Assembly (NCBI RefSeq): GCF_016598485.1
Contig: NZ_JAEMUW010000021.1
Span: forward strand, 42,236 to 106,235
From: Micromonospora coerulea
Lineage (GTDB): Bacteria > Actinomycetota > Actinomycetes > Mycobacteriales > Micromonosporaceae
Length of the DNA: 64,000 bases
Direction: 5' to 3'
Position 1 is the stretch's first letter, and each line of letters starts with the position of its first letter. The notes under the pieces are model-generated. The model did not search any database and was not told the DNA's origin. It worked only from the letters and a program-made list of their open reading frames with translations. Made by a program: the position numbers and the translations under genes. This document shows, piece after piece, positions 56,588 through 64,000 of the stretch.

Positions 56588-57346
56588 GTGGATCAGTCCT
56601 CTCCAGGGGTCGCACCCGCCCAGCACGCCCCTGCCGAGGCCGGGCTGCACGCCCGCGTTCTCGACCACCTCGGCACCGCCATCTGCGGCGGCGAGGTGGC
56701 CGCCGGCTCCGTCCTCAACATCGACGACCTGGTCGAGCGGTACGCGGTCTCCCGCTCGGTGATCCGCGAGGTTCTGCGGGTGCTCGCGTCCATGGGATTC
56801 GTCGAGACCCGGCGTCGGGTCGGGGTCATGATCCGACCGGCCGAGGCGTGGAACGTCTTCGATCCGCAGGTGATCCGCTGGCGCCTCGCCTCCGCCGGCC
56901 GGATGGGGCAGCTCCGCTCGATCACCGAGCTGCGGACCGCGGTCGAGCCGCACGCCGCCTGGCTGGCCGCCGGCCGGGTCGGCCACGACGAGGCGAGCGA
57001 GCTGGTCGGGCTCGCGGCCAAGATGTGGGCCGCCGGGAAGGCCGGTGATGAGGAGCGCTTCCTCAGCCTGGACATCGAGTTCCACCGGCGGGTGCTGGTC
57101 GCCTCCGGCAACGAGATGTTCGCGAAGCTGCAGGAACTCGTCGCCGAGGTGCTCACCGGCCGGCATCACTACCACCTGATGCCGCACTACCCCCACGAGC
57201 AGGCCCTGCAACTGCACGCCGACGTCGCCCAGGCCATCCAGCGGCGCGACGGCGAGCGGGCCCGGGAGGCCATGGTGCGGATCATGGAGCAGGCGTTCGA
57301 CGAGATGAAGTCCATGTGGGAGCAGACCGGCGAACCCGTCCGGTGA
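56588..57346 (+). CDS. GntR/FadR-family transcription regulator (FCD domain)
   Basis: About 252 residues: an N-terminal winged HTH (IDDLVERYAVSRSVIREVLRVLASMGFVETRRRVG) and an all-helical FCD ligand domain with metal-binding residues in DIEFHRRVLVASGNEMF and H-rich ADVAQAIQRRD. FCD regulators often bind sugar acids or Zn-bound carboxylates and repress the divergent catabolic operon. ATG 56576 is also possible but falls inside the -10 box and lacks a near site, so I prefer GTG 56588, read without a leader. Confidence 0.9.
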   Translation: MDQSSPGVAPAQHAPAEAGLHARVLDHLGTAICGGEVAAGSVLNIDDLVERYAVSRSVIREVLRVLASMGFVETRRRVGVMIRPAEAWNVFDPQVIRWRLASAGRMGQLRSITELRTAVEPHAAWLAAGRVGHDEASELVGLAAKMWAAGKAGDEERFLSLDIEFHRRVLVASGNEMFAKLQELVAEVLTGRHHYHLMPHYPHEQALQLHADVAQAIQRRDGERAREAMVRIMEQAFDEMKSMWEQTGEPVR

Positions 57347-57419
57347 GCGAGTCGCCCGGGACCGAACGGAATGACCGGAAACCTGCTCCTCCGCGTGCGG
57401 GATTGGCCATGCTCGAGGC

Positions 57420-58385
57420 GTGAGTGCCAGGATGCCGGGTCTCGTGCCGCCGATGCTGGCGTCCAGCGGCGCGCTGCCCAGCGGACCCGGCTGGGCGTAC
57501 GAGTTCAAGTGGGACGGCGTGCGCGCGGTCGCCTACGTGGGCGACGGGCTGCGGCTGCTCAGCCGCAACGACCGCGACGTCACCCGGGCCTATCCGGAGC
57601 TGGACGAGCTCACGCGACTGCTCGCCGGGCGGCGAGCGGTACTCGACGGCGAGATCGTGGCGCTCGACGCGAAGGGCCGGCCCAGCTTCTCGGCGCTGCA
57701 ACACCGGATGCACGTTCGCGCGCCGAGCGCCGCGCTGGTCGCCGCCACTCCCGTCCGGCTGTACCTGTTCGACCTGCTGCACCTCGACGGGCGGGACTTG
57801 ACCTCCCTGCCGTACGCCGAGCGCCGCACGGCGCTGCAGGAGCTGCAGCTCAGCGGGCAGAGCATCGACACGCCGCCGCACTGGACCGGCGACGCCGGCC
57901 GGGACCTGGCCGGCGCGGCGGCGGACCTCGGCCTCGAAGGGGTCGTGGCCAAGCAGCTCCGCTCGCCGTACGAGCCGGGCCGGCGCTCGCCGGCGTGGGT
58001 CAAGGTGCCGCTCAACGACACCATCGAGGTCATCGTGGGCGGCTACCAGCCCGGCGCCGGCCGGCGCGCCGGCACCATCGGCTCCCTGCTGCTCGGCATG
58101 TACGACGCCCACGACCGGCTGACCTACATCGGACACGTCGGCACGGGCTTCACCCAGACCGTCCTGCGCGACCTGCAGCAACGCCTGCAGCCGCTGAGCC
58201 GGCCCGACTCACCGTTCGACTCCCCGGTGCCGCGCGAACACGCCCGCCACGCCGTCTGGGTCCAGCCGGTCCTGGTCGGCGACGTCGCCTTCCGCTCCTG
58301 GACCCCCGACCGCCGGCTGCGCCACCCCTCCTGGAAGGGGCTGCGCAGCGACCGCGAGCCCGCCGAGGTCCGGCTGCGGGCGTGA
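57420..58385 (+). CDS. ATP-dependent DNA ligase (LigC/LigD-ligase type)
   Basis: A 321-residue ligase. Motif I is FKWDGVRA with adenylated Lys30; LDGEIVAL (IIIa), EGVVAKQ (IV) and WVKV (V) are present; a C-terminal OB fold (about 200-315) with GTGFTQ follows. It lacks the polymerase and nuclease domains of full LigD, matching free-standing ligases used with Ku in end joining or in base repair. No ku gene is in the window. The GTG start is near a GAGG site; ATG 57432 is an alternative. Confidence 0.92.
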   Translation: MSARMPGLVPPMLASSGALPSGPGWAYEFKWDGVRAVAYVGDGLRLLSRNDRDVTRAYPELDELTRLLAGRRAVLDGEIVALDAKGRPSFSALQHRMHVRAPSAALVAATPVRLYLFDLLHLDGRDLTSLPYAERRTALQELQLSGQSIDTPPHWTGDAGRDLAGAAADLGLEGVVAKQLRSPYEPGRRSPAWVKVPLNDTIEVIVGGYQPGAGRRAGTIGSLLLGMYDAHDRLTYIGHVGTGFTQTVLRDLQQRLQPLSRPDSPFDSPVPREHARHAVWVQPVLVGDVAFRSWTPDRRLRHPSWKGLRSDREPAEVRLRA

Positions 58386-58413
58386 CCCCGCCTAGGTGCC
58401 GACCTGGCGGGGT
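58385..58413. terminator. Hairpin between convergent ligase and DUF2267 genes
   Basis: Arms 58385-58397 and 58402-58413 pair over 12 bp with one bulged T around a GCCG loop. It overlaps the ends of both genes and probably terminates both. No T-tract. Confidence 0.5.
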
Positions 58414-58799
58414 TCGAGCCGGGTCGCCGCCGGCCCCGTCAGCTGCCAGAACTCCTTCGGCAACTGGGCAATGGAGTCCTCGTACTCCTTCGCTCTGACC
58501 GCGTCGCGCAGCGTGTCCAGCACGGCGCGCACACCGTCGGTCGCCGCCTGGAACTCCACCGCGGCGCGTTGCTGCACCCGCTCGAAGAACTCGGGAAGCT
58601 CGAACGGTTCGGCGTTCTCGTCGGGCTTGCGTAGGTCTCCCCGCAGCTCCTCCGGGAGCTGGGCGGCGAGATCCCGTGCCTGGCCGCCACTGAGCCGCTC
58701 GGCCAACGTCGCGAGCGTGGCACGGGTGATCGGCTCGGCCAGCGTCGGTGACATCTTCGGTCGCGTCGCCACCGATTGGATGAACTCCGCGTACTCCAC
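58392..58799 (-). CDS. DUF2267 protein
   Basis: A 135-residue helical protein of the DUF2267 family, recognised by AEPITRATLATLAERLSGGQARDLAAQLPEELR and the following FFERVQQRAAV. The function of the family is not known. The GTG start encodes MEYAEFIQSV. It is convergent with the DNA ligase gene and lies upstream of no gene on its strand in the same unit; the transketolase gene ends 69 bases away. Confidence 0.88.
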   Translation of the reverse strand: MEYAEFIQSVATRPKMSPTLAEPITRATLATLAERLSGGQARDLAAQLPEELRGDLRKPDENAEPFELPEFFERVQQRAAVEFQAATDGVRAVLDTLRDAVRAKEYEDSIAQLPKEFWQLTGPAATRLEPRQVGT

Positions 58800-58868
58800 C
58801 TGAGGCCCCCTCTCGCCGCGGATGCTGCGTCTACCCGCGCACCCGCCGGTGAAACGGCAGCCGCCGCG

Positions 58869-60746
58869 TCAGCGGCTCGAGGCCAGCGCGGCGCGCGCCG
58901 CCGCGACGATGGCGCTCACCCCGATCCCCGCCTGGTCCATCAGCTCGGTCGACGTTCCGGAGGTGGGTAGGTCGCGTACCGCGAGGTGTGCCACCCGCAC
59001 CGGCTCGGCCAGGTCGGCCAGCGACTCGAGGACGGCGGATCCGAGCCCGCCCTCCGGGTGGTGGTCCTCGACCACCACCAGCCGGCCGCCGGTGCCCCGG
59101 ACGGCGTCCAGCAACCGCTGTCGGTCCACCGGCTTGACCGAGTAGAGGTCGATGACCCGGGCGTTGATCCCCTCGCCGGCCAGCTGGTCGGCGGCGGCGA
59201 GGCAGTTGTGCACCGTCACCCCGGCACCGATCAGCGCCACCTGGTCGTCGTCGCCACCCCGGAGCAGCTTGCTGCCGCCGACGGGGAAGGCGTCGCCGTT
59301 GTCGTAGAGCACCGGGTACTTGCCTCGGGTGGTGCGTAGGTAGTTGACGCCCTTGCGGTCGACCATCCCAGCGACGAGTGCGGCGCAGGACACGGCGTCG
59401 CTGGGATAGAGGACGGTGGACCCCTGTACCGCCCGCATGGCCGCGAGGTCCTCCAGCCCCATCTGCGAGGGACCGTCCGCCCCGATCTCCACGCCCGCGT
59501 GTGACCCGGACAGGGCGATGTCGGCCCGGGAGACGCCGGCCATCCGGATGAAGTCGTAGGCTCGGGAGAGGAAGGCCGCGAACGTCGAGGCGAAGGGCCG
59601 GTACCCGCGCACCTGCAGCCCGACCGCGGCGGCGACCATCTGCTGCTCCGAGATGAACATCTCGAAGAACCGATCGGGGTACGCCTCGCCGAACTTGTCG
59701 GCGCGGGTGGAGTCGCTGACCTCGCCGTCCAGGGCCACCACGTCCGGCCGCGAGCCCAGCGCCCGCAGCGCGTCTCCGTACGCGTTCCGGGTGGCCACCT
59801 TCGTTCCCTTGTCGTACCGGGGCAGCTCGGGCGGCTGCCCGGTGACAGTAGGGGCGGGCGGGGCGGGCTCGGGCCGCGGCGCCGTGACCCGGATCTGGCG
59901 GACCCCACCCAGGGCCTGCACGGCGCGCTCGGCCAGCTCCGGTTCCAGTGGCTTGCCGTGCCAGCCCGGCTTGTTCTCGACCTCGGGCACGCCCTTGCCC
60001 TTGACCGTCCGGGCGAGCACCACGGTCGGACCGGTCGCCTGCCGGGCCCGGCCCAGCGCCTCGTCGATCGCGGCCAGGTCGTGGCCGTCGATGACGAGCG
60101 CCTGGCAGCCGAACGCCTCGACCCGCCGCCGGTAGGTGTCCATGTCCCATTCCAGCTCGGTCGGGCCCCGCTGCCCGAACCGGTTCACGTCGACGATCGC
60201 GGTGAGGTTGTGCAGGCCGTAGTGGCTGGCCTTGTCCAGCGCCTCCCAGATGGAGCCCTCGGCCATCTCGCTGTCGCCGCACAGCGCCCACACGTGGAAC
60301 GGCAGGTGGTCGAGGTGCCGGCCAGCGAGCGCGATGCCGACGCCGGCGGGCAGTCCCTGACCGAGCGAGCCGGTGGCGACGTCGACCCAGGGCAGGACCG
60401 GTGTGGGGTGTCCCTGCAGGGGCGACCCGAACTGCCGGTAGGTTTCCACCAACTCCTCGTCGCTGATCACGCCGGCGGCCTTGAAGACCGCGTAGAGCAG
60501 CGGCGAGGCGTGCCCCTTGGAGAAGATCAGGTGGTCGTTGGCGCGGCCGTGCGGGTCCGCCCAGTCGTAGCGCAGGTGCCGGGAGATGAGCACCGCGAGC
60601 AGGTCGGCGGCGGACAGGCTGGAGGTGGGGTGCCCGGACCCGGCCCTGGTGCTGCACCGGATCGAATCCACTCGTAGCTGGGCGGCGAGCTCGCCCAGTC
60701 GGGTGAGCTCCTCCGCAGGCAGGGTGCGCTCTGCTTCCATCGTCAC
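58869..60746 (-). CDS. tkt: Transketolase
   Basis: A 625-residue thiamine diphosphate enzyme moving two-carbon units between sugar phosphates. The N-terminal TPP domain has GHPTSSLSAAD, SKGHASPLLYA and the TPP-binding GDSEMAEGSIWEALDKA; the pyrimidine domain has ALDGEVSDSTRADKF, FISEQQMVAAAVG and the final transketolase C domain VVVEDHHPEGGLGSAV. It resembles the shorter type lacking the full 660-residue form. A GGGAGG precedes GTG 60746 by 8 bases, which I prefer over ATG 60740. Neighbours do not suggest a special pathway. Confidence 0.93.
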   Translation of the reverse strand: MTMEAERTLPAEELTRLGELAAQLRVDSIRCSTRAGSGHPTSSLSAADLLAVLISRHLRYDWADPHGRANDHLIFSKGHASPLLYAVFKAAGVISDEELVETYRQFGSPLQGHPTPVLPWVDVATGSLGQGLPAGVGIALAGRHLDHLPFHVWALCGDSEMAEGSIWEALDKASHYGLHNLTAIVDVNRFGQRGPTELEWDMDTYRRRVEAFGCQALVIDGHDLAAIDEALGRARQATGPTVVLARTVKGKGVPEVENKPGWHGKPLEPELAERAVQALGGVRQIRVTAPRPEPAPPAPTVTGQPPELPRYDKGTKVATRNAYGDALRALGSRPDVVALDGEVSDSTRADKFGEAYPDRFFEMFISEQQMVAAAVGLQVRGYRPFASTFAAFLSRAYDFIRMAGVSRADIALSGSHAGVEIGADGPSQMGLEDLAAMRAVQGSTVLYPSDAVSCAALVAGMVDRKGVNYLRTTRGKYPVLYDNGDAFPVGGSKLLRGGDDDQVALIGAGVTVHNCLAAADQLAGEGINARVIDLYSVKPVDRQRLLDAVRGTGGRLVVVEDHHPEGGLGSAVLESLADLAEPVRVAHLAVRDLPTSGTSTELMDQAGIGVSAIVAAARAALASSR

Positions 60747-60883
60747 CGGCGTCGCCTCCCGCGATCGGCCCTTCTCGGCCAGCCCGTCGCCGTCGGGCCG
60801 GTCGGCCCCACGGCGAGTCCGCGCCTGCTGACCGCCTCGGGACCTACCGTAGTCAGGAAAGCCGGGCATCATCCGGTAACCAC

Positions 60884-62146
60884 CTATTTGCCAGGCGGAC
60901 GCTCGGTCCAGGTCGGGGAGCTGACCAGCCAGCAGGCCACCGCCAGGTACGGCAGCGCGGCCAGCGCGAACGCGACACCGTTGCCGGCCGCGCCGGCGAG
61001 GAGACCGTAACCGCCGTAGAACGCGATGATGGTCAGGTCCGTCGCCATCCCGGCCACCGATGTCACCGTCGCCCGGGCCGTCCCGGTGATCCGGGCCTGC
61101 AGCCGCACGTCGGCGAGCACGGTGGCGAGCTGGAACGCGGCGAACGCCACCGCGAGCAGCAGGAAGCCCACCGGGCGGCCGACCAGGGCACCGGCCGCCA
61201 GTGTCGCCGCGGCGAGCACCAGCAGGCCCGCGTAGCCGCGATTGGTCAGCCGCTCCCCCACCGGGGCCAGCAGCCCGCCCACGGTCATCCCGGCCCAGAG
61301 GAGCAGGAGCAGCAGCGGCACGGCGGCCTCGGCGACGCCGGTCTCCCGGGCCAGCAGCGAGGTGTACTCGTCGAGGCCGCCCCAGACCGCGGTCACCGCG
61401 GGGACGAGCAGCACGGCCGCGCGTACGGCGTGGCCGGCCCGGGCCTCGGCCAGGCCGGCGCGCAGGCTGTCCCGCCACCCGGGTTCGTCCGCCCCTTCCG
61501 CCGACAGGTCGTCCGGCGGTCGCAGGGAGTCCGGTGCCGAGGTGGGGACCGCCGGCTGCCGTGCGGGGCGGTGTTCGGGGAACCGCGCCGCGACGGCCGC
61601 GGCGAGCAGGCAGGCGAGCACGCTGGCCAGGCCGACCGCCGGGTAGCCGCCGGCGGCGAAGACCGGCACGGCCACCGCTGCGGAGGCCGCCGCGGCGAGC
61701 ACCTCGGTGGTCCGCGCCCGACCGGTCAGGCGGGCGTACCGGTCGGTGGCGGCGAGCCGGTCGAGCTCGGTGAAGACCAGCGCCTCCAGCGCCCCGGAGC
61801 GCAGCGCCCCGCCCGCGCCCCAGAGCACGAAGCCGACGGCGAACGCCGGGTAGGAGGGGGCGAGCAGCCAGAGGGCGAAGCCGGCGGCGGGCAGCAGGGG
61901 CGCCAGGACGAGCAGCAGTCGCCGGGAGACCGCGTCGGCCCACGCCCCGGAGGGCACCTCCACGACGATGCTGGTGGCCGACCAGATGACGAACAGCGAG
62001 GAGATCTGCCCGACCGACAGGCCGGTGTCGGCGAACAGCAGCACGTAGAACGGATAGAGCAGGACGAATTCGGTGAGGAACGCGTAGCCGTAGAGCGTGG
62101 CCGCCAGGCGGCGGGTCGCCGGTACGCGCGCAGCAGCGATGGTCAT
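60884..62146 (-). CDS. MFS transporter
   Basis: A 420-residue membrane protein with 12 hydrophobic segments. Family signs are VVEVPSGAWADAVSRR after TM2 and ARTTEVLAAAASA; a charged cytoplasmic loop (about 190-235) divides the two halves. This branch includes drug and quorum-type exporters of unknown substrate. GGAAGG lies 6 bases before ATG 62146; the upstream in-frame start at 62209 lacks a site. Confidence 0.88.
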   Translation of the reverse strand: MTIAAARVPATRRLAATLYGYAFLTEFVLLYPFYVLLFADTGLSVGQISSLFVIWSATSIVVEVPSGAWADAVSRRLLLVLAPLLPAAGFALWLLAPSYPAFAVGFVLWGAGGALRSGALEALVFTELDRLAATDRYARLTGRARTTEVLAAAASAAVAVPVFAAGGYPAVGLASVLACLLAAAVAARFPEHRPARQPAVPTSAPDSLRPPDDLSAEGADEPGWRDSLRAGLAEARAGHAVRAAVLLVPAVTAVWGGLDEYTSLLARETGVAEAAVPLLLLLLWAGMTVGGLLAPVGERLTNRGYAGLLVLAAATLAAGALVGRPVGFLLLAVAFAAFQLATVLADVRLQARITGTARATVTSVAGMATDLTIIAFYGGYGLLAGAAGNGVAFALAALPYLAVACWLVSSPTWTERPPGK

Positions 62147-62352
62147 GAGGCCTTCCCACGGGGACGGAACGGACACCGGACGTACGGCGTCCGCGGCGGC
62201 CCGCGGCATCGGCCTTCAGGGTCGGATCAACATCGCCAGGTCATGCGCGCCATCGTAGCGTCCGCGCGGCCCTCGGGACCGTCCCGTTTCGGGCTGCGGG
62301 ACATCCAGCCCACGGACTCCTTGATCGGCGGAGAAGTCCCCCGGGAACGTGA

Positions 62353-62384
62353 ATCGGGGTGGGACCTGGCGGCCCCACCCCGAT
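62353..62384. terminator. Hairpin after the MscS-like gene
   Basis: Perfect 11-bp arms (62353-62363 and 62374-62384) around a 10-base loop, 13 bases beyond the stop of the channel gene on the minus strand. The rest of the 251-base gap to the MFS gene shows no other feature. Confidence 0.6.
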
Positions 62385-62397
62385 CGGACGCTGATCG

Positions 62398-63363
62398 TCA
62401 GCGGCGGAACTTCTCGGCGTCGGCCTGCGGAATGACCATCGTGGACTCGTTGTCCACCGCCTGCTCGGCGGTGGGCTGCCGGGGCGTCGTCGGCTGCGTG
62501 CGCTCGGCGTCGCCGTACGGCGGGACCGGCTGGGTGGGCTCCGCCGCGCCGTACGGGGCGACGAGCTGGGTGCGGTCGGCGTCGGCCTCCCGGGGGACCG
62601 GCTGGGTCAGCTCGGCCTCCGCGTACGGGCTGGCCGGCTCGCTCAGCCGGGCCTCGACGTCGCGCCGGCCCGCCTGGTAGGCGCGGGCGTGGGTGGCGAT
62701 CGTCCGCGACTCCTCCTCGGCACGGGTCAGCCAGTTCTCCCAGCGGCTCTGCATCGGGCGGACCAGACCACCGCCCACTCCCACGACCAGGATGCCGCCG
62801 ACGGTGGCGAGCACCGCGACCAGCACCGGGGTGGTCACCGCGGTCGCCACGCCGATCTGGTTCAGCGCGGCGATGATCCCCAGACCCAGGATGAACACCG
62901 AGGCGATGGTGGCCAGGATCCGCCCGTAGGACAGGCCACCGAGGGCGCTGGAGATGATGTCCTTGACCGCCTTGGCGATCGCCGCGGCCACCACCACGAT
63001 GACGATCGCCACGAACGCCCGCGGCAGCCACGCGACGACCCCGGCGATCAGGTCGGAGATCGGGTTCGGGCCCCAGATGCCGAAGGCGAGCTGGAGGGTC
63101 ACCAGCAGCACGGCGTAGTAGGCGAGCTTCGCGACGATGTCGCTGGCGTCGTACTTCGAGCGGGCCAGCGCGGTCTTGATGCCGCCGCGCTCCACCGCCC
63201 GGTCGAAGTGCACCCGTTCCAGCACCTTGTCCACGATCTTCAGCACGGCCTTGGCGATCAGCCAGCCGACCACCAGGATCGCGATGAACGCGACCGCCTT
63301 GGGTAGGAAGAGCATCACCGAACGGAACGCGTCGCCCACCGCGTTCCCGAAGTTGTCTTTCAT
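62398..63363 (-). CDS. MscS-like membrane channel protein (CmpX/TM-helix type)
   Basis: A 321-residue protein with four or five helices (about 15-40, 78-95, 105-135, 152-172, 178-200) and conserved LPKAVAFIAILVVGWLIAK and LGGLSYGRILAT, as in CmpX-like mechanosensitive-channel relatives. The C-terminal 90 residues are cytoplasmic, acidic and Pro-rich, with repeats of YGxAExTQPVPPYGDAERTQP type, a form seen in other envelope proteins of the genus-group. GGAGG precedes the ATG. It probably eases osmotic stress (inference). Confidence 0.85.
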   Translation of the reverse strand: MKDNFGNAVGDAFRSVMLFLPKAVAFIAILVVGWLIAKAVLKIVDKVLERVHFDRAVERGGIKTALARSKYDASDIVAKLAYYAVLLVTLQLAFGIWGPNPISDLIAGVVAWLPRAFVAIVIVVVAAAIAKAVKDIISSALGGLSYGRILATIASVFILGLGIIAALNQIGVATAVTTPVLVAVLATVGGILVVGVGGGLVRPMQSRWENWLTRAEEESRTIATHARAYQAGRRDVEARLSEPASPYAEAELTQPVPREADADRTQLVAPYGAAEPTQPVPPYGDAERTQPTTPRQPTAEQAVDNESTMVIPQADAEKFRR

Positions 63364-63444
63364 CGAAGGGCCTCCACGCAGTGGCTCGGGTCTGTCGGGT
63401 CTGTCGGCTCCGACCTACCCGAACCGGCTCCGCGGGAAACGCGG

Positions 63445-63640
63445 TCAGCCCCGCTGGCAGCGGTAGCTGACCTCGGTGCCGGCCTGCACGGGCGACGGCT
63501 CGATGAGGTTGACGGTGGCCGTCTCCCGCGTCGCGCCGACGCCGCTGAACGTCCACTTGAGGGTCAGCAGGACGCTCCGCTGGCCCCGGCCGACCCGCTC
63601 GCTGAGCAGGCTCCCCGGTGCCGCGTCGGAGCGGAACCAC
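63445..63640 (-). pseudogene. 3' end of an unrecognised gene cut by the IS element
   Basis: The last 64 or so residues (WFRSDAAPGSLL then LTLKWTFSGVGATRETATVNLIEPSPVQAGTEVSYRCQRG, here shortened) form a beta-rich domain with a single late cysteine, as in secreted Ig-like proteins. Its 5' part is replaced at about 63640 by the right end of an IS200/IS605-type element and lies outside the window if it still exists. The upstream sequence in the same frame is element DNA, so the intact gene was interrupted. Confidence 0.6.
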
Positions 63641-64000
63641 TGTTGACGTTCTCTCCGCTCCAAAGGGCGGAGATTCCCGCCGCGCCACGCATGAAATCGC
63701 CTGTGGCGTTCGGGTGGATTCCTGCTTCTCGGCACGGTGCCGGCACGAGTGCCGGTCTTACCTGCGCTCCACAGGCGTTTGGGTTGTCCCAGCGTCCCTG
63801 GGCCAACACGTTGATCGCTGCGTTGACGTCCCTGTCATGGGCAGCTCCGCAGGTACAGGTCCACGACCGGACGTTCAGCGGCTTCGGGCCGTCGATGCGG
63901 CCGCACGCCGAACACATCTGCGACGTGGGCGCGAACCGGTTGACCTTGCCGAAGGCGCGCCCGGACCGGGCTGCCTTGTACTCCAGCATCTGCACGAACT
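63564..64000 (-). CDS. TnpB-like protein, C-terminal end
   Basis: The frame enters from the right edge and shows the C-terminus of an IS200/IS605 TnpB, an RNA-guided nuclease related to Cas12: FVQMLEYKAARSGRAFG, zinc finger CSACG with CTCG, and HDRDVNAAINVLAQG holding the final RuvC Asp. The natural stop seems lost, because the frame runs on past the hairpin end of the element into the interrupted gene. Upstream RuvC motifs are outside the window, so activity cannot be judged. Confidence 0.8.
   Translation of the reverse strand, partial: FVQMLEYKAARSGRAFGKVNRFAPTSQMCSACGRIDGPKPLNVRSWTCTCGAAHDRDVNAAINVLAQGRWDNPNACGAQVRPALVPAPCREAGIHPNATGDFMRGAAGISALWSGENVNSGSAPTRHRGACSASGSAGASGASC
63641..64000 (-). 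mobile_element. IS200/IS605-family element, right end
   Basis: The right end carries a stem-loop (63651-63672, 7 bp arms with an 8-base loop) followed by GAACGTCAAC, whose end at about 63641 is the likely junction. Stem-loop ends of this kind are cleaved by the family transposase TnpA; no tnpA is visible here. In TnpB systems this stretch also encodes the guide-RNA scaffold, so the guide would be copied from DNA just beyond 63640. Confidence 0.6.
63651..63672. repeat. Stem-loop at the element right end
   Basis: TCTCCGC pairs with GCGGAGA around an 8-base loop, 10 bases inside the proposed element boundary. Confidence 0.65.

Noticed and set aside
58400..58440. GGTTCGAG resembling a tRNA T-loop
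   Set aside because: It is part of the DUF2267 coding end and the terminator hairpin; no acceptor or anticodon arms flank it.
62520..62640. Possible DNA repeat array
   Set aside because: The repeats encode the degenerate YGxAExTQP tail of the MscS-like protein and are explained by the coding sequence.

Overview
The window is very GC-rich DNA with dense genes, many GTG starts and frequent ATGA/GTGA stop-start overlaps. It carries a subtilisin-inhibitor-type secreted protein, a class F-type sortase, a lycopene cyclase, a histone-H1-like Lys/Ala protein and a carbohydrate ABC transporter without its own ATPase. This points to a filamentous actinomycete; Micromonosporaceae is my best guess, from overall gene style rather than any single marker. 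No rRNA, tRNA, CRISPR array or replication origin was seen.

Layout. 1-5.1 kb: assorted housekeeping and secreted genes (protease inhibitor, YkgJ/pentapeptide protein, RNase HI, royal-jelly/SMP-30-like protein). 5.9-16.7 kb: a co-directional, mostly overlapping block encoding a glycosyltransferase-GtrA-HprK-like fusion, a GT39 membrane mannosyltransferase-like protein, a secreted phospholipase C/acid phosphatase, a membrane-anchored GH99-like hydrolase fusion and a secreted metallophosphatase with FnIII repeats. This is the most unusual part of the window and looks like a cell-surface glycan or glycoprotein system. 16.7-22.3 kb: lycopene cyclase, oxidoreductase, small enzymes and visible gene decay. 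22.4-26.7 kb: two coupled acyl-CoA synthetases with a divergent GAF-LuxR regulator. 26.7-29.9 kb: a decayed stretch (frameshifted AHSA1 gene, LtrA remnant) around an MFS transporter, then an ankyrin protein.

30.0-37.8 kb: a complete glycolate-use operon (malate synthase, GlcD, GlcE, GlcF, lactate/glycolate permease) that would import glycolate, oxidise it to glyoxylate and condense this with acetyl-CoA to malate. 38.4-39.6 kb: a small secreted protein with a sortase-like tail followed by a sortase. 39.7-48.8 kb: CorA, an APH-type kinase, SGNH hydrolase, GH6 lipoprotein, a deacetylase-glycosyltransferase fusion, a coiled-coil protein, a histone-like protein and a YchJ-like protein.

48.8-57.3 kb: a sugar-acid operon under a divergent GntR/FadR regulator, with binding protein, two permeases, galactonate dehydratase, KDPG aldolase, KDG kinase, mannonate dehydratase and gluconokinase. 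It feeds aldonates and uronate-derived acids into Entner-Doudoroff intermediates. 57.4-63.4 kb: ATP-dependent DNA ligase, DUF2267 protein, transketolase, MFS transporter and a MscS-like channel protein. The right edge holds the end of an IS200/IS605-type element (TnpB C-terminus) that appears to interrupt an unrecognised gene.

GC-rich hairpins without a T-tract lie just after many gene ends and probably act as transcription terminators. They are listed individually.
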